The notes beneath the pieces were generated by a model. That model did no database searches and had not been told where the DNA came from. It worked only from the letters and a program-made list of their open reading frames with translations. This document shows, piece after piece, positions 8,808-15,899 of a stretch of DNA of 64,000 nucleotides. Each line of letters begins with the position of its first letter. Position 1 is the first letter of the stretch. The stretch comes from UBA7703 sp963667195 (GTDB taxonomy: Bacteria; Bacillota; Clostridia; Christensenellales; CAG-138), in the NCBI GenBank assembly GCA_963667195.1, contig OY762962.1, forward strand, positions 1,302,001 to 1,366,000, written 5' to 3'. Position numbers and translations under genes: made by a program.

Positions 8808-9143
8808 ATGCCAGCGTATCAGCCTTGGGACATCTACTGGGCGTATGTTGCTTTTGAAGATGATCCGACTATGATGAAATTGCGCCCTGTAGTCATCTTT
8901 CGTGACGGCGGCGCTTTTATCATGTCCTACTATGCAACATCACAATCACCAAAGCCTGGGTATGACTGCTATCCAATCAGATCATGGAAAGAAGCAGGGC
9001 TGACGGAACAGACCGTAATCCGGCTAGATAAGCGATTAAAGTTGCGCCCCTCCGATATCTCCCACTACATCGGGCGACTATCGGAGCAGGATATCCTTCT
9101 GATTCAGTTGGAGTGCGCTCGTATCGCAAATCGCCGGGAATGA
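8808..9143 (+). CDS. PemK/MazF-like endoribonuclease toxin
   Basis: A 111-residue protein with the start of the MazF fold: WDIYWAYVAFEDDPT, then KLRPVVIF (the conserved Arg-Pro-Val strand), then a segment around VIRLDKRLKL and a C-terminal IGRLSEQDILLIQ helix. MazF proteins cut mRNA or tRNA at short sequences. It starts 15 bp after the Panacea gene; the ribosome site AAAGGA is a slightly long 11 nt from the ATG, compatible with lower toxin expression. A hairpin plus T-run follows. The pairing points to a toxin-antitoxin unit. It is AT-richer than the window average, suggesting transfer. The cleavage specificity cannot be read from sequence. Confidence 0.75.
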   Translation: MPAYQPWDIYWAYVAFEDDPTMMKLRPVVIFRDGGAFIMSYYATSQSPKPGYDCYPIRSWKEAGLTEQTVIRLDKRLKLRPSDISHYIGRLSEQDILLIQLECARIANRRE

Positions 9144-9183
9144 TACACAACCTGAATCGAAGCAAGTTCAACAAAAGAAAACA

Positions 9184-9211
9184 AACCTGACATAGCGTGT
9201 GTCAGGTTTTT
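9184..9211 (+). terminator. Hairpin terminator after the toxin gene, overlapping a WYL operator
   Basis: A 9-bp stem (9184-9192 with 9200-9208), a 7-nt loop and five T. It can end the toxin transcript. The same inverted repeat is probably also the operator of the next gene. Confidence 0.7.
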
Positions 9212-9221
9212 GTTTTATACT
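9188..9221 (+). promoter_or_regulatory. TGACA-N7-TGTCA operator and -10 of the WYL regulator gene
   Basis: TGACA (9188-9192) and TGTCA (9200-9204) form an inverted repeat ending 11 nt before TATACT (9216-9221). A related site with the same distance to a -10-like hexamer precedes the zinc-ribbon gene. Six bases separate the -10 from the ATG at 9228, so the mRNA may be leaderless. Confidence 0.55.
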
Positions 9222-9227
9222 GATTCC

Positions 9228-10157
9228 ATGAAGAATGACCGCCTGTTTCAAATTCTCTATCTGCTGCTCGAAAAAGGCACGATCACCGCGCCGGAGCTCA
9301 GCCGCGCGCTGGAGGTCTCCGTGCGGACAATCTACCGCGATATCGACGCGCTCTCGATCGCGGGCGTTCCCGTTTACGCGACGCAGGGAAAGAACGGCGG
9401 CGTATCGCTCTTAGCGAACTACGCGTTTGACAAGGCGCTCTTAACCGACGAGGAGCAAAACCAGATTCTCTACGCAATTCAGAGCCTTCGCGCGGTGGAT
9501 CAACCCGTGGATGCGCTGCTGAGCAAGCTCGGCGGCCTGTTTCAAAAGCAGAACGCGAGCTGGATCGAGGTCGATTTCTCCCGCTGGGGCATGGGATCTA
9601 CGGACAACGCGCGGTTTGAGCGGCTGAAAACCGCGCTGCTCTCGCGGCGCGCGCTGGAGATCGTGTATTGCTCCACGAGCGGAGAGACGAACCGCCGCGT
9701 CATCCTGCCCGTGAAGCTCATCTTCAAGGACAAGAGCTGGTATCTGCACGCGTATTGCCGTATGCAGGAGGACTACCGCCTCTTCAAGGTCAGCCGGATT
9801 GTGGAGATGACTGTGCTCGACGAACGCTTTGGCGAGCTGCCGGACGAATTGCCGCCCATCGAGCAGCCGTATGCGCCGCTGCCCGCGCTGATTCCGCTTC
9901 GCATGCTGTTTTCCCCTGCCGTCGCGTTTCGCGTCTACGACGAGTTTGAGCGCTCGATGATCGAGCCGCAGCCGGACGGCACCATGCTCGTGCGCGCGCA
10001 GCTTCCGCAGGACAGCTGGGTGACGAGCTACCTGTTTTCATTTGGCACCGAGGTGACGGTGCTGGAGCCTGCCGAGATGCAGCAGCAGCTTGCGGCCTAC
10101 GCGGAGGCAATCTGGCGGCACCATCAAAAGAACATCGCAGAAAAGAAGGGAACCTGA
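9228..10157 (+). CDS. YafY-type transcriptional regulator (HTH + WYL domain)
   Basis: A 309-residue regulator. The N-terminal winged helix (residues 1 to about 60, RLFQILYLLLEKG then VSVRTIYRDIDALSIAGVPVYA) matches the HTH_11/DeoR-like type. A WYL domain (about 135-225) contains SWYLHAYCRMQEDYRLFKVSRI, a ligand-sensing fold that often binds nucleic acids or small ligands. A C-terminal WCX-like extension follows. No ribosome site precedes ATG 9228, and the -10 is 6 nt upstream, which fits a leaderless transcript. The shared TGACA/TGTCA motif before this gene and the next suggests it controls both. Confidence 0.9.
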   Translation: MKNDRLFQILYLLLEKGTITAPELSRALEVSVRTIYRDIDALSIAGVPVYATQGKNGGVSLLANYAFDKALLTDEEQNQILYAIQSLRAVDQPVDALLSKLGGLFQKQNASWIEVDFSRWGMGSTDNARFERLKTALLSRRALEIVYCSTSGETNRRVILPVKLIFKDKSWYLHAYCRMQEDYRLFKVSRIVEMTVLDERFGELPDELPPIEQPYAPLPALIPLRMLFSPAVAFRVYDEFERSMIEPQPDGTMLVRAQLPQDSWVTSYLFSFGTEVTVLEPAEMQQQLAAYAEAIWRHHQKNIAEKKGT

Positions 10158-10187
10158 CAATCAGTGTCATGTTTGATCCGGTAGAAT
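10155..10187 (+). promoter_or_regulatory. Second TGACA-N5-TGTCA site upstream of the zinc-ribbon gene
   Basis: TGACA (10155-10159) and TGTCA (10165-10169) followed 12 nt later by TAGAAT (10182-10187). The arrangement matches the site before the WYL gene; the spacer is 5 bp here and 7 bp there. The first bases overlap the end of the WYL coding sequence. Confidence 0.5.
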
Positions 10188-10218
10188 CAGGCTATCAATG
10201 ATTCAGGAGGAAACGAAT

Positions 10219-10491
10219 ATGGAAGAGCGTTATTGCCAAAGTTGCGGTATGCCGATGGGCGAGACGAACGAATACTACGGCACTGAGGCGGACGGCTCGA
10301 AGAGCCGCGACTATTGCAGCTATTGCTACGACAAAGGCGCGTTTACCGCGGATTGCACCATGGAAGAGATGATTGAGTTCTGTGTGAAGCCCACGGTTGA
10401 AAATGTGCCGGGCATGACGGAGGAAGGCGCGCGCGCCATGATGCGGGAGCACTTTCCGCTTCTCAAGCGTTGGCAGGCAAAGCTATCCTGA
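10219..10491 (+). CDS. Small zinc-ribbon protein
   Basis: A 90-residue protein with CQSCGMPM near the N-terminus and CSYCYDKG about 30 residues later. Together these form a CxxC...CxxC zinc ribbon of the putative Zn_ribbon_2 type, followed by a helical tail MEEMIEFCVKPTV. AGGAGG lies 8 nt before ATG 10219, which decides the start over an upstream ATG at 10198. Genes of this type commonly sit beside YafY/WYL regulators in Bacillota (recollection), as here. Its activity is unknown; a nucleic-acid or protein-binding adaptor is possible. Confidence 0.85.
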   Translation: MEERYCQSCGMPMGETNEYYGTEADGSKSRDYCSYCYDKGAFTADCTMEEMIEFCVKPTVENVPGMTEEGARAMMREHFPLLKRWQAKLS

Positions 10492-10527
10492 TAAAGCGGC
10501 GCAGCAAACAGGAAAGGTGATTGGAGC

Positions 10528-10959
10528 ATGAAACCACCAAGCGAGATCGATACGCAAATGCTTGCCCCTTGCGGCTTAAACTGCATGCTTTGCTACCGGC
10601 ACCTCGGCAAAAAGCCGTGCCCCGGCTGCCGCGCGCGGCTGAGCGAGCCGGACGAGTACCAACGCAAGTGCGTCATGCGGTCGTGCGTTGCCGAGCGGGG
10701 GTTGTTCTCGTGCGCGGAGTGCACAGAGCGTCCGTGCAAGCGCATGAAAACCTTCAGCAAGCGATACCTCGAAGGTTACGGCGTCGATTTCGCGGCGGAC
10801 GCGGTGAAGATTCGCGCGGTAGGAGTAGAGGCGTTTATGCGCGGGCAGATCGCAACATATACGTGCGATGGTTGCGGGCATCTGATCAATCTGCACGACG
10901 GAATTTGCAGCGGTTGCGGAACACGGCACCCGTTCGGAAGAAGGAGGATACGCACTTGA
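10528..10959 (+). CDS. DUF3795 cysteine-rich protein
   Basis: A 143-residue protein matching DUF3795 features: LAPCGLNCMLCYRH at the N-terminus, KPCPGCRA, and further Cys pairs CAECTERPCKRM, CDGCGHL and CSGCG. More than a dozen cysteines suggest two or more zinc or iron-sulfur sites. It starts 36 bp after the zinc-ribbon gene and its stop overlaps the TTG start of the next gene by four bases. The co-directional cluster zinc ribbon-DUF3795-DUF3788 suggests a joint role. No enzymatic function is established for this family as far as I know. Confidence 0.85.
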   Translation: MKPPSEIDTQMLAPCGLNCMLCYRHLGKKPCPGCRARLSEPDEYQRKCVMRSCVAERGLFSCAECTERPCKRMKTFSKRYLEGYGVDFAADAVKIRAVGVEAFMRGQIATYTCDGCGHLINLHDGICSGCGTRHPFGRRRIRT

Positions 10960-11384
10960 ACTGGTTTGAACGATACCCGAAGGCCATTCAACCGTCGTTA
11001 CAGGAGATATCGGACTTTATTGCGAGCCCGCTTTGGAACGGACTCTGCACGTGGGCGGAAGAGAGCTACCAAATCGAACCGAAGGTGGAGCACAGCACGT
11101 GCAGCGCCGCGCCGGGCTGGAACGTCAAGTATCGAAAGAGCAGCCGCGCGCTCTGCACGCTCTATCCGGACGACGGGCAGTTCACCGCGATGGTCACCAT
11201 CGGCGCGAAGGAAGCGCCCGAGGCGGAGCTGCTGCTGCCGACCTGCTCGGATTACATCCGGGAGCTTTTTACGCGCACGCAAACGTTCAACGGCGCGCGC
11301 TGGCTGATGATTCGCGTGTCCGATGCCGCGGTGCTGGAGGACGTCAAGAAGCTCATCCGCCTGCGCGTCGCGCCGAAAAATTAG
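10956..11384 (+). CDS. DUF3788 family protein
   Basis: A 142-residue protein. The start is TTG 10956, supported by AAGGAGG 8 nt upstream and a four-base overlap (TTGA) with the preceding stop. It begins NWFERYPKAIQPSLQEISDFI, with later WNVKYRKSSRALCTLYPDDG and FTAMVTIGAKE, which match the DUF3788 pattern (a compact alpha/beta fold near YdhG/DUF1801-like proteins). The function is unknown. Translational coupling to DUF3795 suggests they act together. Confidence 0.82.
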   Translation: MNWFERYPKAIQPSLQEISDFIASPLWNGLCTWAEESYQIEPKVEHSTCSAAPGWNVKYRKSSRALCTLYPDDGQFTAMVTIGAKEAPEAELLLPTCSDYIRELFTRTQTFNGARWLMIRVSDAAVLEDVKKLIRLRVAPKN

Positions 11385-11421
11385 CGCGAAAAAAACAAAT
11401 CGTGCGCACATTCGTTTGTTT

Positions 11422-11430
11422 TGCTATAAT
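11422..11430 (+). promoter_or_regulatory. Extended -10 promoter of the AlkZ-related gene
   Basis: TGC directly followed by TATAAT (11425-11430), an extended -10; no good -35 is visible. The GTG start lies 28 bp downstream behind a GGAGG site. Confidence 0.6.
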
Positions 11431-11458
11431 GGTAGCAAAATAAGACGGAGGCGATACG

Positions 11459-12166
11459 GTGGAGCAGACACAGATTCGAAACTATCAGGATTTTACCGCG
11501 GCATTGTTGCAAGCCGGGTTCTCCATGGGCGGCGGGAACGATGAGGGAATCTTTGCGCTGATTCCTTGGAGCTGGGATGAAACGCCGCCGTACGATACAC
11601 CCGTACGCTGGCATACGGGAGACGCGAACACCGACCCTTGGGAGTGGCGCATGCGCGTGCTGGACGAGCGGCGAGACATCGCCTACGGTAAGGTCTTTTT
11701 CAAGAAGAGCGGGTTCTATACGCGGGACTGGGCGCCGTATTTCCTGGCAGCACGCAGAGGGAAAGCGGAGTTTGACGGAGCGTATGCGGATGGAACATTG
11801 AGTCACGCGGCAAAGCGCATCTATAACACGATTCTGGAATATGGCACGCTGCCGCTGCACGCCATCAAGCAACTCGCGGGATTCGGCGCGGAGGACAAGA
11901 GCCGCTTTGACAGCAGCCTCACGGAGTTGCAGATGCGGATGTTTTTGACCATGTGCGGCAGGCAGCAGAAGCTTTCGCAAAAAGGCGAAGAATACGGCTG
12001 GTATTCCACCGTGTTCTGCACCACGGAGCAGTTCTGGGGTGAGGATGTTTTTGCCCAGGCTGCAAAGATCGGGAAGGACGACGCGGTTGCCGCCATCGCG
12101 GCGCAGGTGCGAAGCATCAATCCCCTCGCAGATGAGAAGAAGATCAACAAATTTATCCTAGGCTGA
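11459..12166 (+). CDS. AlkZ-related protein
   Basis: A 235-residue protein starting at GTG 11459 (GGAGG at 11447-11451). It resembles the AlkZ-related group: an N-terminal stretch IFALIPWSWDE, then DPWEWRMRVLDERRDIAYGKVFFKK and YFLAARRG, followed by a winged-helix-like region SHAAKRIYNTILEYGTL and GFGAEDKSRFDSSLTELQM. AlkZ proteins are DNA glycosylases for alkylated or crosslinked bases, but this group is shorter and its catalysis is unproven. It has its own promoter and a terminator after it. The family call is from memory. Confidence 0.6.
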   Translation: MEQTQIRNYQDFTAALLQAGFSMGGGNDEGIFALIPWSWDETPPYDTPVRWHTGDANTDPWEWRMRVLDERRDIAYGKVFFKKSGFYTRDWAPYFLAARRGKAEFDGAYADGTLSHAAKRIYNTILEYGTLPLHAIKQLAGFGAEDKSRFDSSLTELQMRMFLTMCGRQQKLSQKGEEYGWYSTVFCTTEQFWGEDVFAQAAKIGKDDAVAAIAAQVRSINPLADEKKINKFILG

Positions 12167-12186
12167 TTGCGCAAAACATGCGATAA

Positions 12187-12211
12187 AAAAGCGGGCGACA
12201 AGCCCGCTTTT
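12187..12211. terminator. Bidirectional terminator
   Basis: A stem with 6 GC pairs plus flanking A/T pairs (12187-12196 with 12202-12211) and a 5-nt loop, between convergent genes. Confidence 0.85.
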
Positions 12212-12242
12212 GTGTTTCATGCGATCAACCGTGTGAACAAGA

Positions 12243-13307
12243 TCACTGGAACAGGAAATACTCGACGTAGAAGGCAGAGGAATAACTGAACTCCTGACTG
12301 TAGGTTTCCGGCATGATCCAGATTTCGTTGAACGACATCGGATGATCAAGGCTGATGGTGTACACTTCACCACTTGGGTCGTCGATGTTGATGTCCTTGA
12401 CGCGAACCCAGGTTGTTCCGTTCTCGCGCACCCAAACAGACCACGTATTGCCGTCGATCTTGCCGTGCGCGAGCGTATACTCATAATAGACAGAGAATTC
12501 GCTGCACTTCGGAATCATCTTGTCGCAAACGATGGTGTAACCGCTGATATACCCTCTCATCGAGCGGGCGGAGCTGGACCAGCTGAAGGTATAGGTCTCT
12601 CCGTTGCCCGTGTACACATGATAGCTCAACACGGAGCCTTCCTTGGTGGTGCCCGTAACGATGATCTCTTTGTTGTATTTCTGTTCGGGGTCTACCTGAT
12701 AATAGCCGGCCTCGATCAGGCCGTGCTTGCTGCAGACGGTTCCCTCGTCGTTATCGGCGCAGCGCCAGGTGATCTCGTTCTCCGGAATGTCAAACGGCAG
12801 GTCGAAATCCTCGGTGGAGCACTGATACTGCTGCCCGAAATCGAGGTAGAGGTCCGATTCTGCGTCCGCGACGATGGGCGCTCTGGTGGGCTCCGGCGTC
12901 GGCGTAGGTATGGGCGTACTCGTCGGTGTTACCTTTGCGGAATCCAGCGCCTTTTCAGCCTTCGCGACCGTGGAATTGGGCGATGTGCCGTTTGCGGCGT
13001 CGACTTTGGCAGCGGGATTTCGGAACAACAGCGTCACGAGATAGATGATCAGCAGCGCGCTTGCCGCGATGACCATGTATTTCAATATCTTATCGAGTTT
13101 GACGGGGCTCTTCGGCGGCTTTTGATCAGGGTTATAGCGCGAATACCAATCCTGCGTGGGCGGGTTCGTGCCGGTTGGCGGCGAAAATGCGTTGTTCGGC
13201 GAAGAAGCGGGTGTTGCTTTTGGCGCATCGGGGTTTGGCGCGGTGCAATACGGGCAGATCTTCTTGTCGTCGAGGTTCGTTTTGCCACAGAAACTACATC
13301 TCCACAT
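12243..13307 (-). CDS. Zinc-ribbon membrane protein with extracellular domain
   Basis: A 354-residue protein. ATG 13307 is chosen because GGAGGAG precedes it. The N-terminus has a zinc ribbon (C4, C7, C18, C21; CSFCGK and CPYCTAP). A Pro-rich cytoplasmic linker, one membrane helix (about 76-94), a Thr/Pro stalk with TPTSTPIPTPTPEPT, and an extracellular domain of about 200 residues rich in Tyr, Trp and Ser follow. The extracellular part has a beta-sandwich look. The layout (cytoplasmic zinc ribbon, one helix, exported sensor) is common in Clostridia proteins of unknown function. Its role is not known. Confidence 0.75.
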   Translation of the reverse strand: MWRCSFCGKTNLDDKKICPYCTAPNPDAPKATPASSPNNAFSPPTGTNPPTQDWYSRYNPDQKPPKSPVKLDKILKYMVIAASALLIIYLVTLLFRNPAAKVDAANGTSPNSTVAKAEKALDSAKVTPTSTPIPTPTPEPTRAPIVADAESDLYLDFGQQYQCSTEDFDLPFDIPENEITWRCADNDEGTVCSKHGLIEAGYYQVDPEQKYNKEIIVTGTTKEGSVLSYHVYTGNGETYTFSWSSSARSMRGYISGYTIVCDKMIPKCSEFSVYYEYTLAHGKIDGNTWSVWVRENGTTWVRVKDINIDDPSGEVYTISLDHPMSFNEIWIMPETYSQEFSYSSAFYVEYFLFQ

Positions 13308-13535
13308 GTGTTCTCCTCCAAGGCCGAACCGCGCGGACGGAGAGCGATTTCCTTTCCGACCGTTGATTCGCAGACGATTTTTATTTTTTATTTCAGACAG
13401 TTTGATGGGATATGATTTACTACATGGCTCATATGTAATATTACAGGATTGATCCGTTCGAAACAAGATGGCAGACGGAAATAAAAGCATTTTTTAGAAT
13501 CTTACAACACGCGCGGTAATTTTTCGCGCAAAACA

Positions 13536-13557
13536 AAAGCGGGCAGATGCCCGCTTT
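13536..13557 (-). terminator. Terminator of the small lipoprotein gene
   Basis: A 9-bp stem (13536-13544 with 13549-13557) and a 4-nt loop. The core matches the hairpin at 14096-14117 at 15 of 16 bases. Confidence 0.75.
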
Positions 13558-13577
13558 GTTGTTTAAGAAAGTTTGCG

Positions 13578-13934
13578 TTACTTTTTCTTATAAGTGTGTT
13601 CACAAGCTGTAAAGCTTCCATCCTTATTAACAACTGCAGTTAGGTAGTCGTCTTCACTTATTGCGATGTTTGCTTTTGTGAATGAAAAACGAATTTCATT
13701 CCCGGAATAAGAAAACTTACCAGATCCCGTAATTGAAATGCACTCTGATCCACCAAAGGTTAGCATGACATCTTTCGCCTTAAAGGTTGACTTTGATAGT
13801 AAAGTTACTGTGCCATTACCTTTTGTATCTTTATAAACATCGCCCACCTTTGGTTTGTTGCATCCGACGAAAGTAGTTAGAAGGAGTAAGCATACTATCG
13901 ACATCAAAACTAGACGTTTCAGACTTGATTGCAT
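13578..13934 (-). CDS. Small lipoprotein, unknown function
   Basis: A 118-residue protein with a lipoprotein signal peptide: a basic start (MQSSLKRL), a hydrophobic core and the lipobox FVGC with Cys near residue 25. The mature part (about 93 residues) is beta-rich, with GNGTVTLLSKSTFKAKDVMLTFGG, GKFSYSGNEIRFSF and DGSFTACEHTYKKK. AAGGAG precedes the ATG at 10 nt. The coding sequence is much AT-richer than its neighbours. It is flanked by two near-identical hairpins, which suggests acquisition. It would be anchored on the outer face of the membrane; no family is recognised. Confidence 0.75.
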   Translation of the reverse strand: MQSSLKRLVLMSIVCLLLLTTFVGCNKPKVGDVYKDTKGNGTVTLLSKSTFKAKDVMLTFGGSECISITGSGKFSYSGNEIRFSFTKANIAISEDDYLTAVVNKDGSFTACEHTYKKK

Positions 13935-14095
13935 ATCATTTTAGCTCCTTTCGTAATATAAAAACAGTTTAACGCACAATAATAGTTTGTCAACAAAAAT
14001 TAAAAGTTGAATACTTGTTACGATCAACAAATTTCTATTACTGTATGATTATATACAGTGATAAGCTGATTTGTTGCGAAACTGCACACAACACA

Positions 14096-14120
14096 AGAGC
14101 GGGCAGATGCTCGCTCTTTT
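14096..14120. terminator. Hairpin downstream of the CLC gene
   Basis: A 9-bp stem with one G-T pair (14096-14104 with 14109-14117) and a T-run on the plus side. It is nearly the same sequence as the hairpin at 13536-13557. Confidence 0.65.
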
Positions 14121-14127
14121 CGTTTTT

Positions 14128-15678
14128 TTACGCTTCCTTTGCGCGACACAGTTCGGAGAGCTCCGCGCGCGTTTCGGCAAAGCAGCGCTCGCCGGAAAGC
14201 GCCGTGATGTAGTCCCCGTGGATGAGGCGTGTGTTCCCGTTTGGCACAAACTCCCGCTCTCCGCGGCGCACGCTGACCACGAGCGCGCCCTCCGGCCAGC
14301 GAATCTCGCAGAGGCGCTTGCCGTCCGTCTCGCTGCCGAGTTCCACGGGCAGCTCGACGAGTGCCCCGCGCTTGTGCGGCGTTTGCGCGCCGTCCGCGCC
14401 GTGGAGACGCTCGAGCAGCACTTCATAGATCGGAGACACGCGCAGGAGGTCGCTTACCAGCAGCGCGAGGAACGCAACCGCCGCAACGGGCAGCAGATGC
14501 ACGAGCGAACCCGTCATCTCCGCCATTAAGAGGATGCTGGTGATGGGCGCTTTGACCGCAGCGGAAAGTACGCCCGCCATCGCGCAGACGCTGAACGCGG
14601 CAACGGCTCCAAGCGGCAGCCCGAGCGGCGTGAGCAGGCGAGCGACAAGGCAGCCGGTCAGTGCGCCGATGGCGAGCAGCGGCATAAAGATACCGCCGGG
14701 CGTCCCACTGCCGAAGCTGGTACCCGTAAACGCGAGCTTCACGACGAGCAGCAGCGCGATCGTGCCGAGTGCCACGCTGGTTCCCTGCGAAAGATGGATG
14801 AGGTTTTGCCCACCGCCCAGAACGCCGGGCAACAGGAGCCCGCAAGGCAGCGCCAGCAGCAGCGCGAGCATCGGGCGGCTCCAAGCGGGAAGGCGGTTAT
14901 ACCACGTACCCGCCGCGAGCAGCCATTTGTTTGCCAGCGCGCCGATGAGCCCGCAGGCGAGGCCGACCACGATCAGCCACGGATAGGCGGAGAGCGGAAT
15001 CGGTGCGATGTCCCCGTAGGCCAGCACGGGCGTAAGTCCGAATATGGTCTTGCTCACGACGTCCGCCGTCAGCGCGGCGGTGGTCGCCGCCAGCAGGATC
15101 AGCGGAGAAAACGAGCGGTGCACCTCCTCCAGACAAAACAGAATGCCGGAGAGAGGCGCACAGAACGCGGCGGAAAGCCCTGACGCGGCACCCGCGGTGA
15201 TGAGATAGTTCTCCTCCTGCTTGTCGCGGGAGGCAACCTTGCAAACCGCCTGCCCGCCAGCCGCGCCGATCTGAATCGACGGGCCTTCGCGCCCGAGCGA
15301 GAGGCCGAACACGCTGCCCAGCGCGCCCGCGAGAAAGCGCACCGCGAGCACGGTATACCAGCGAATCTTCATACCGAGCAGCACGATGCCTTCCACCTGC
15401 GGAATGCCGCTGCCCTTTGCGCAGGGTTCCCAGCGGATCAACAGAGAGAGTAAATAGCCCGCGAGCAGGGCGGCAACAATCCACATGGGAATCCAGACAG
15501 GCTTTGCGCGCAGCTGATCAAACACACCCGCCGCGAACTTCGTGCCGCGCTCAATGATGAGCCGGTATGCCGCGGCGAGCAGCCCCGCGACGAATCCGAC
15601 GAGGACACCTTTGCCCGCGACCCGCCATTTGAGATTGTTGAGACCGGCTAACAGGCCGGAAGGACGTCTGGATTCCAT
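14128..15678 (-). CDS. CLC-family chloride/proton antiporter with TrkA-C domain
   Basis: A 516-residue membrane protein. CLC signatures are clear: GSGIPQVEG, GREGPSIQIGAAGG (with the gating Glu), and GSGTPGGIFMPLLAIGAL. The EEVHRSF segment supplies the internal proton glutamate, so an exchanger and not a channel is likely. After about ten helices, a cytoplasmic C-terminal TrkA-C-like domain follows (about the last 85 residues, LGSETDGKRLCEIRWPEGALVV through HGDYITAL), which may bind a regulator. ATG 15678 follows AGAGGT. It appears to be transcribed alone. A role in acid or chloride balance is expected. Confidence 0.93.
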   Translation of the reverse strand: MESRRPSGLLAGLNNLKWRVAGKGVLVGFVAGLLAAAYRLIIERGTKFAAGVFDQLRAKPVWIPMWIVAALLAGYLLSLLIRWEPCAKGSGIPQVEGIVLLGMKIRWYTVLAVRFLAGALGSVFGLSLGREGPSIQIGAAGGQAVCKVASRDKQEENYLITAGAASGLSAAFCAPLSGILFCLEEVHRSFSPLILLAATTAALTADVVSKTIFGLTPVLAYGDIAPIPLSAYPWLIVVGLACGLIGALANKWLLAAGTWYNRLPAWSRPMLALLLALPCGLLLPGVLGGGQNLIHLSQGTSVALGTIALLLVVKLAFTGTSFGSGTPGGIFMPLLAIGALTGCLVARLLTPLGLPLGAVAAFSVCAMAGVLSAAVKAPITSILLMAEMTGSLVHLLPVAAVAFLALLVSDLLRVSPIYEVLLERLHGADGAQTPHKRGALVELPVELGSETDGKRLCEIRWPEGALVVSVRRGEREFVPNGNTRLIHGDYITALSGERCFAETRAELSELCRAKEA

Positions 15679-15832
15679 GTAACGATTGACCTCTTTGCGA
15701 AACACTTTTTTTGCGCACCCGCGCGACAATTCCCTATTATAGCCCCGACGAGTGCGGGAAGCAACCGCGCGGCGGCTTGCGAACGCGGCTTTTCCGCGCA
15801 ATCCTGCCGTTATCTGATGTGCGGAAAAAGAA

Positions 15833-15869
15833 AAGCCCTCCGGCAAAGATGGTCTCTGCCGGAGGGCTT
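15833..15869 (-). terminator. Terminator of the sigma/beta-propeller operon
   Basis: A 13-bp perfect stem (15833-15845 with 15857-15869) and an 11-nt loop, followed on the minus strand by a T-rich tract. Confidence 0.9.
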
Positions 15870-15899
15870 GCGCGGGAGAATCCCGCCTGGTTGTGTTGT

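Noticed and set aside
12990..13010. Possible CRISPR or phage remnants in the window
   Set aside because: No regularly spaced repeats, integrase, transposase or capsid-like genes were seen anywhere in the window.
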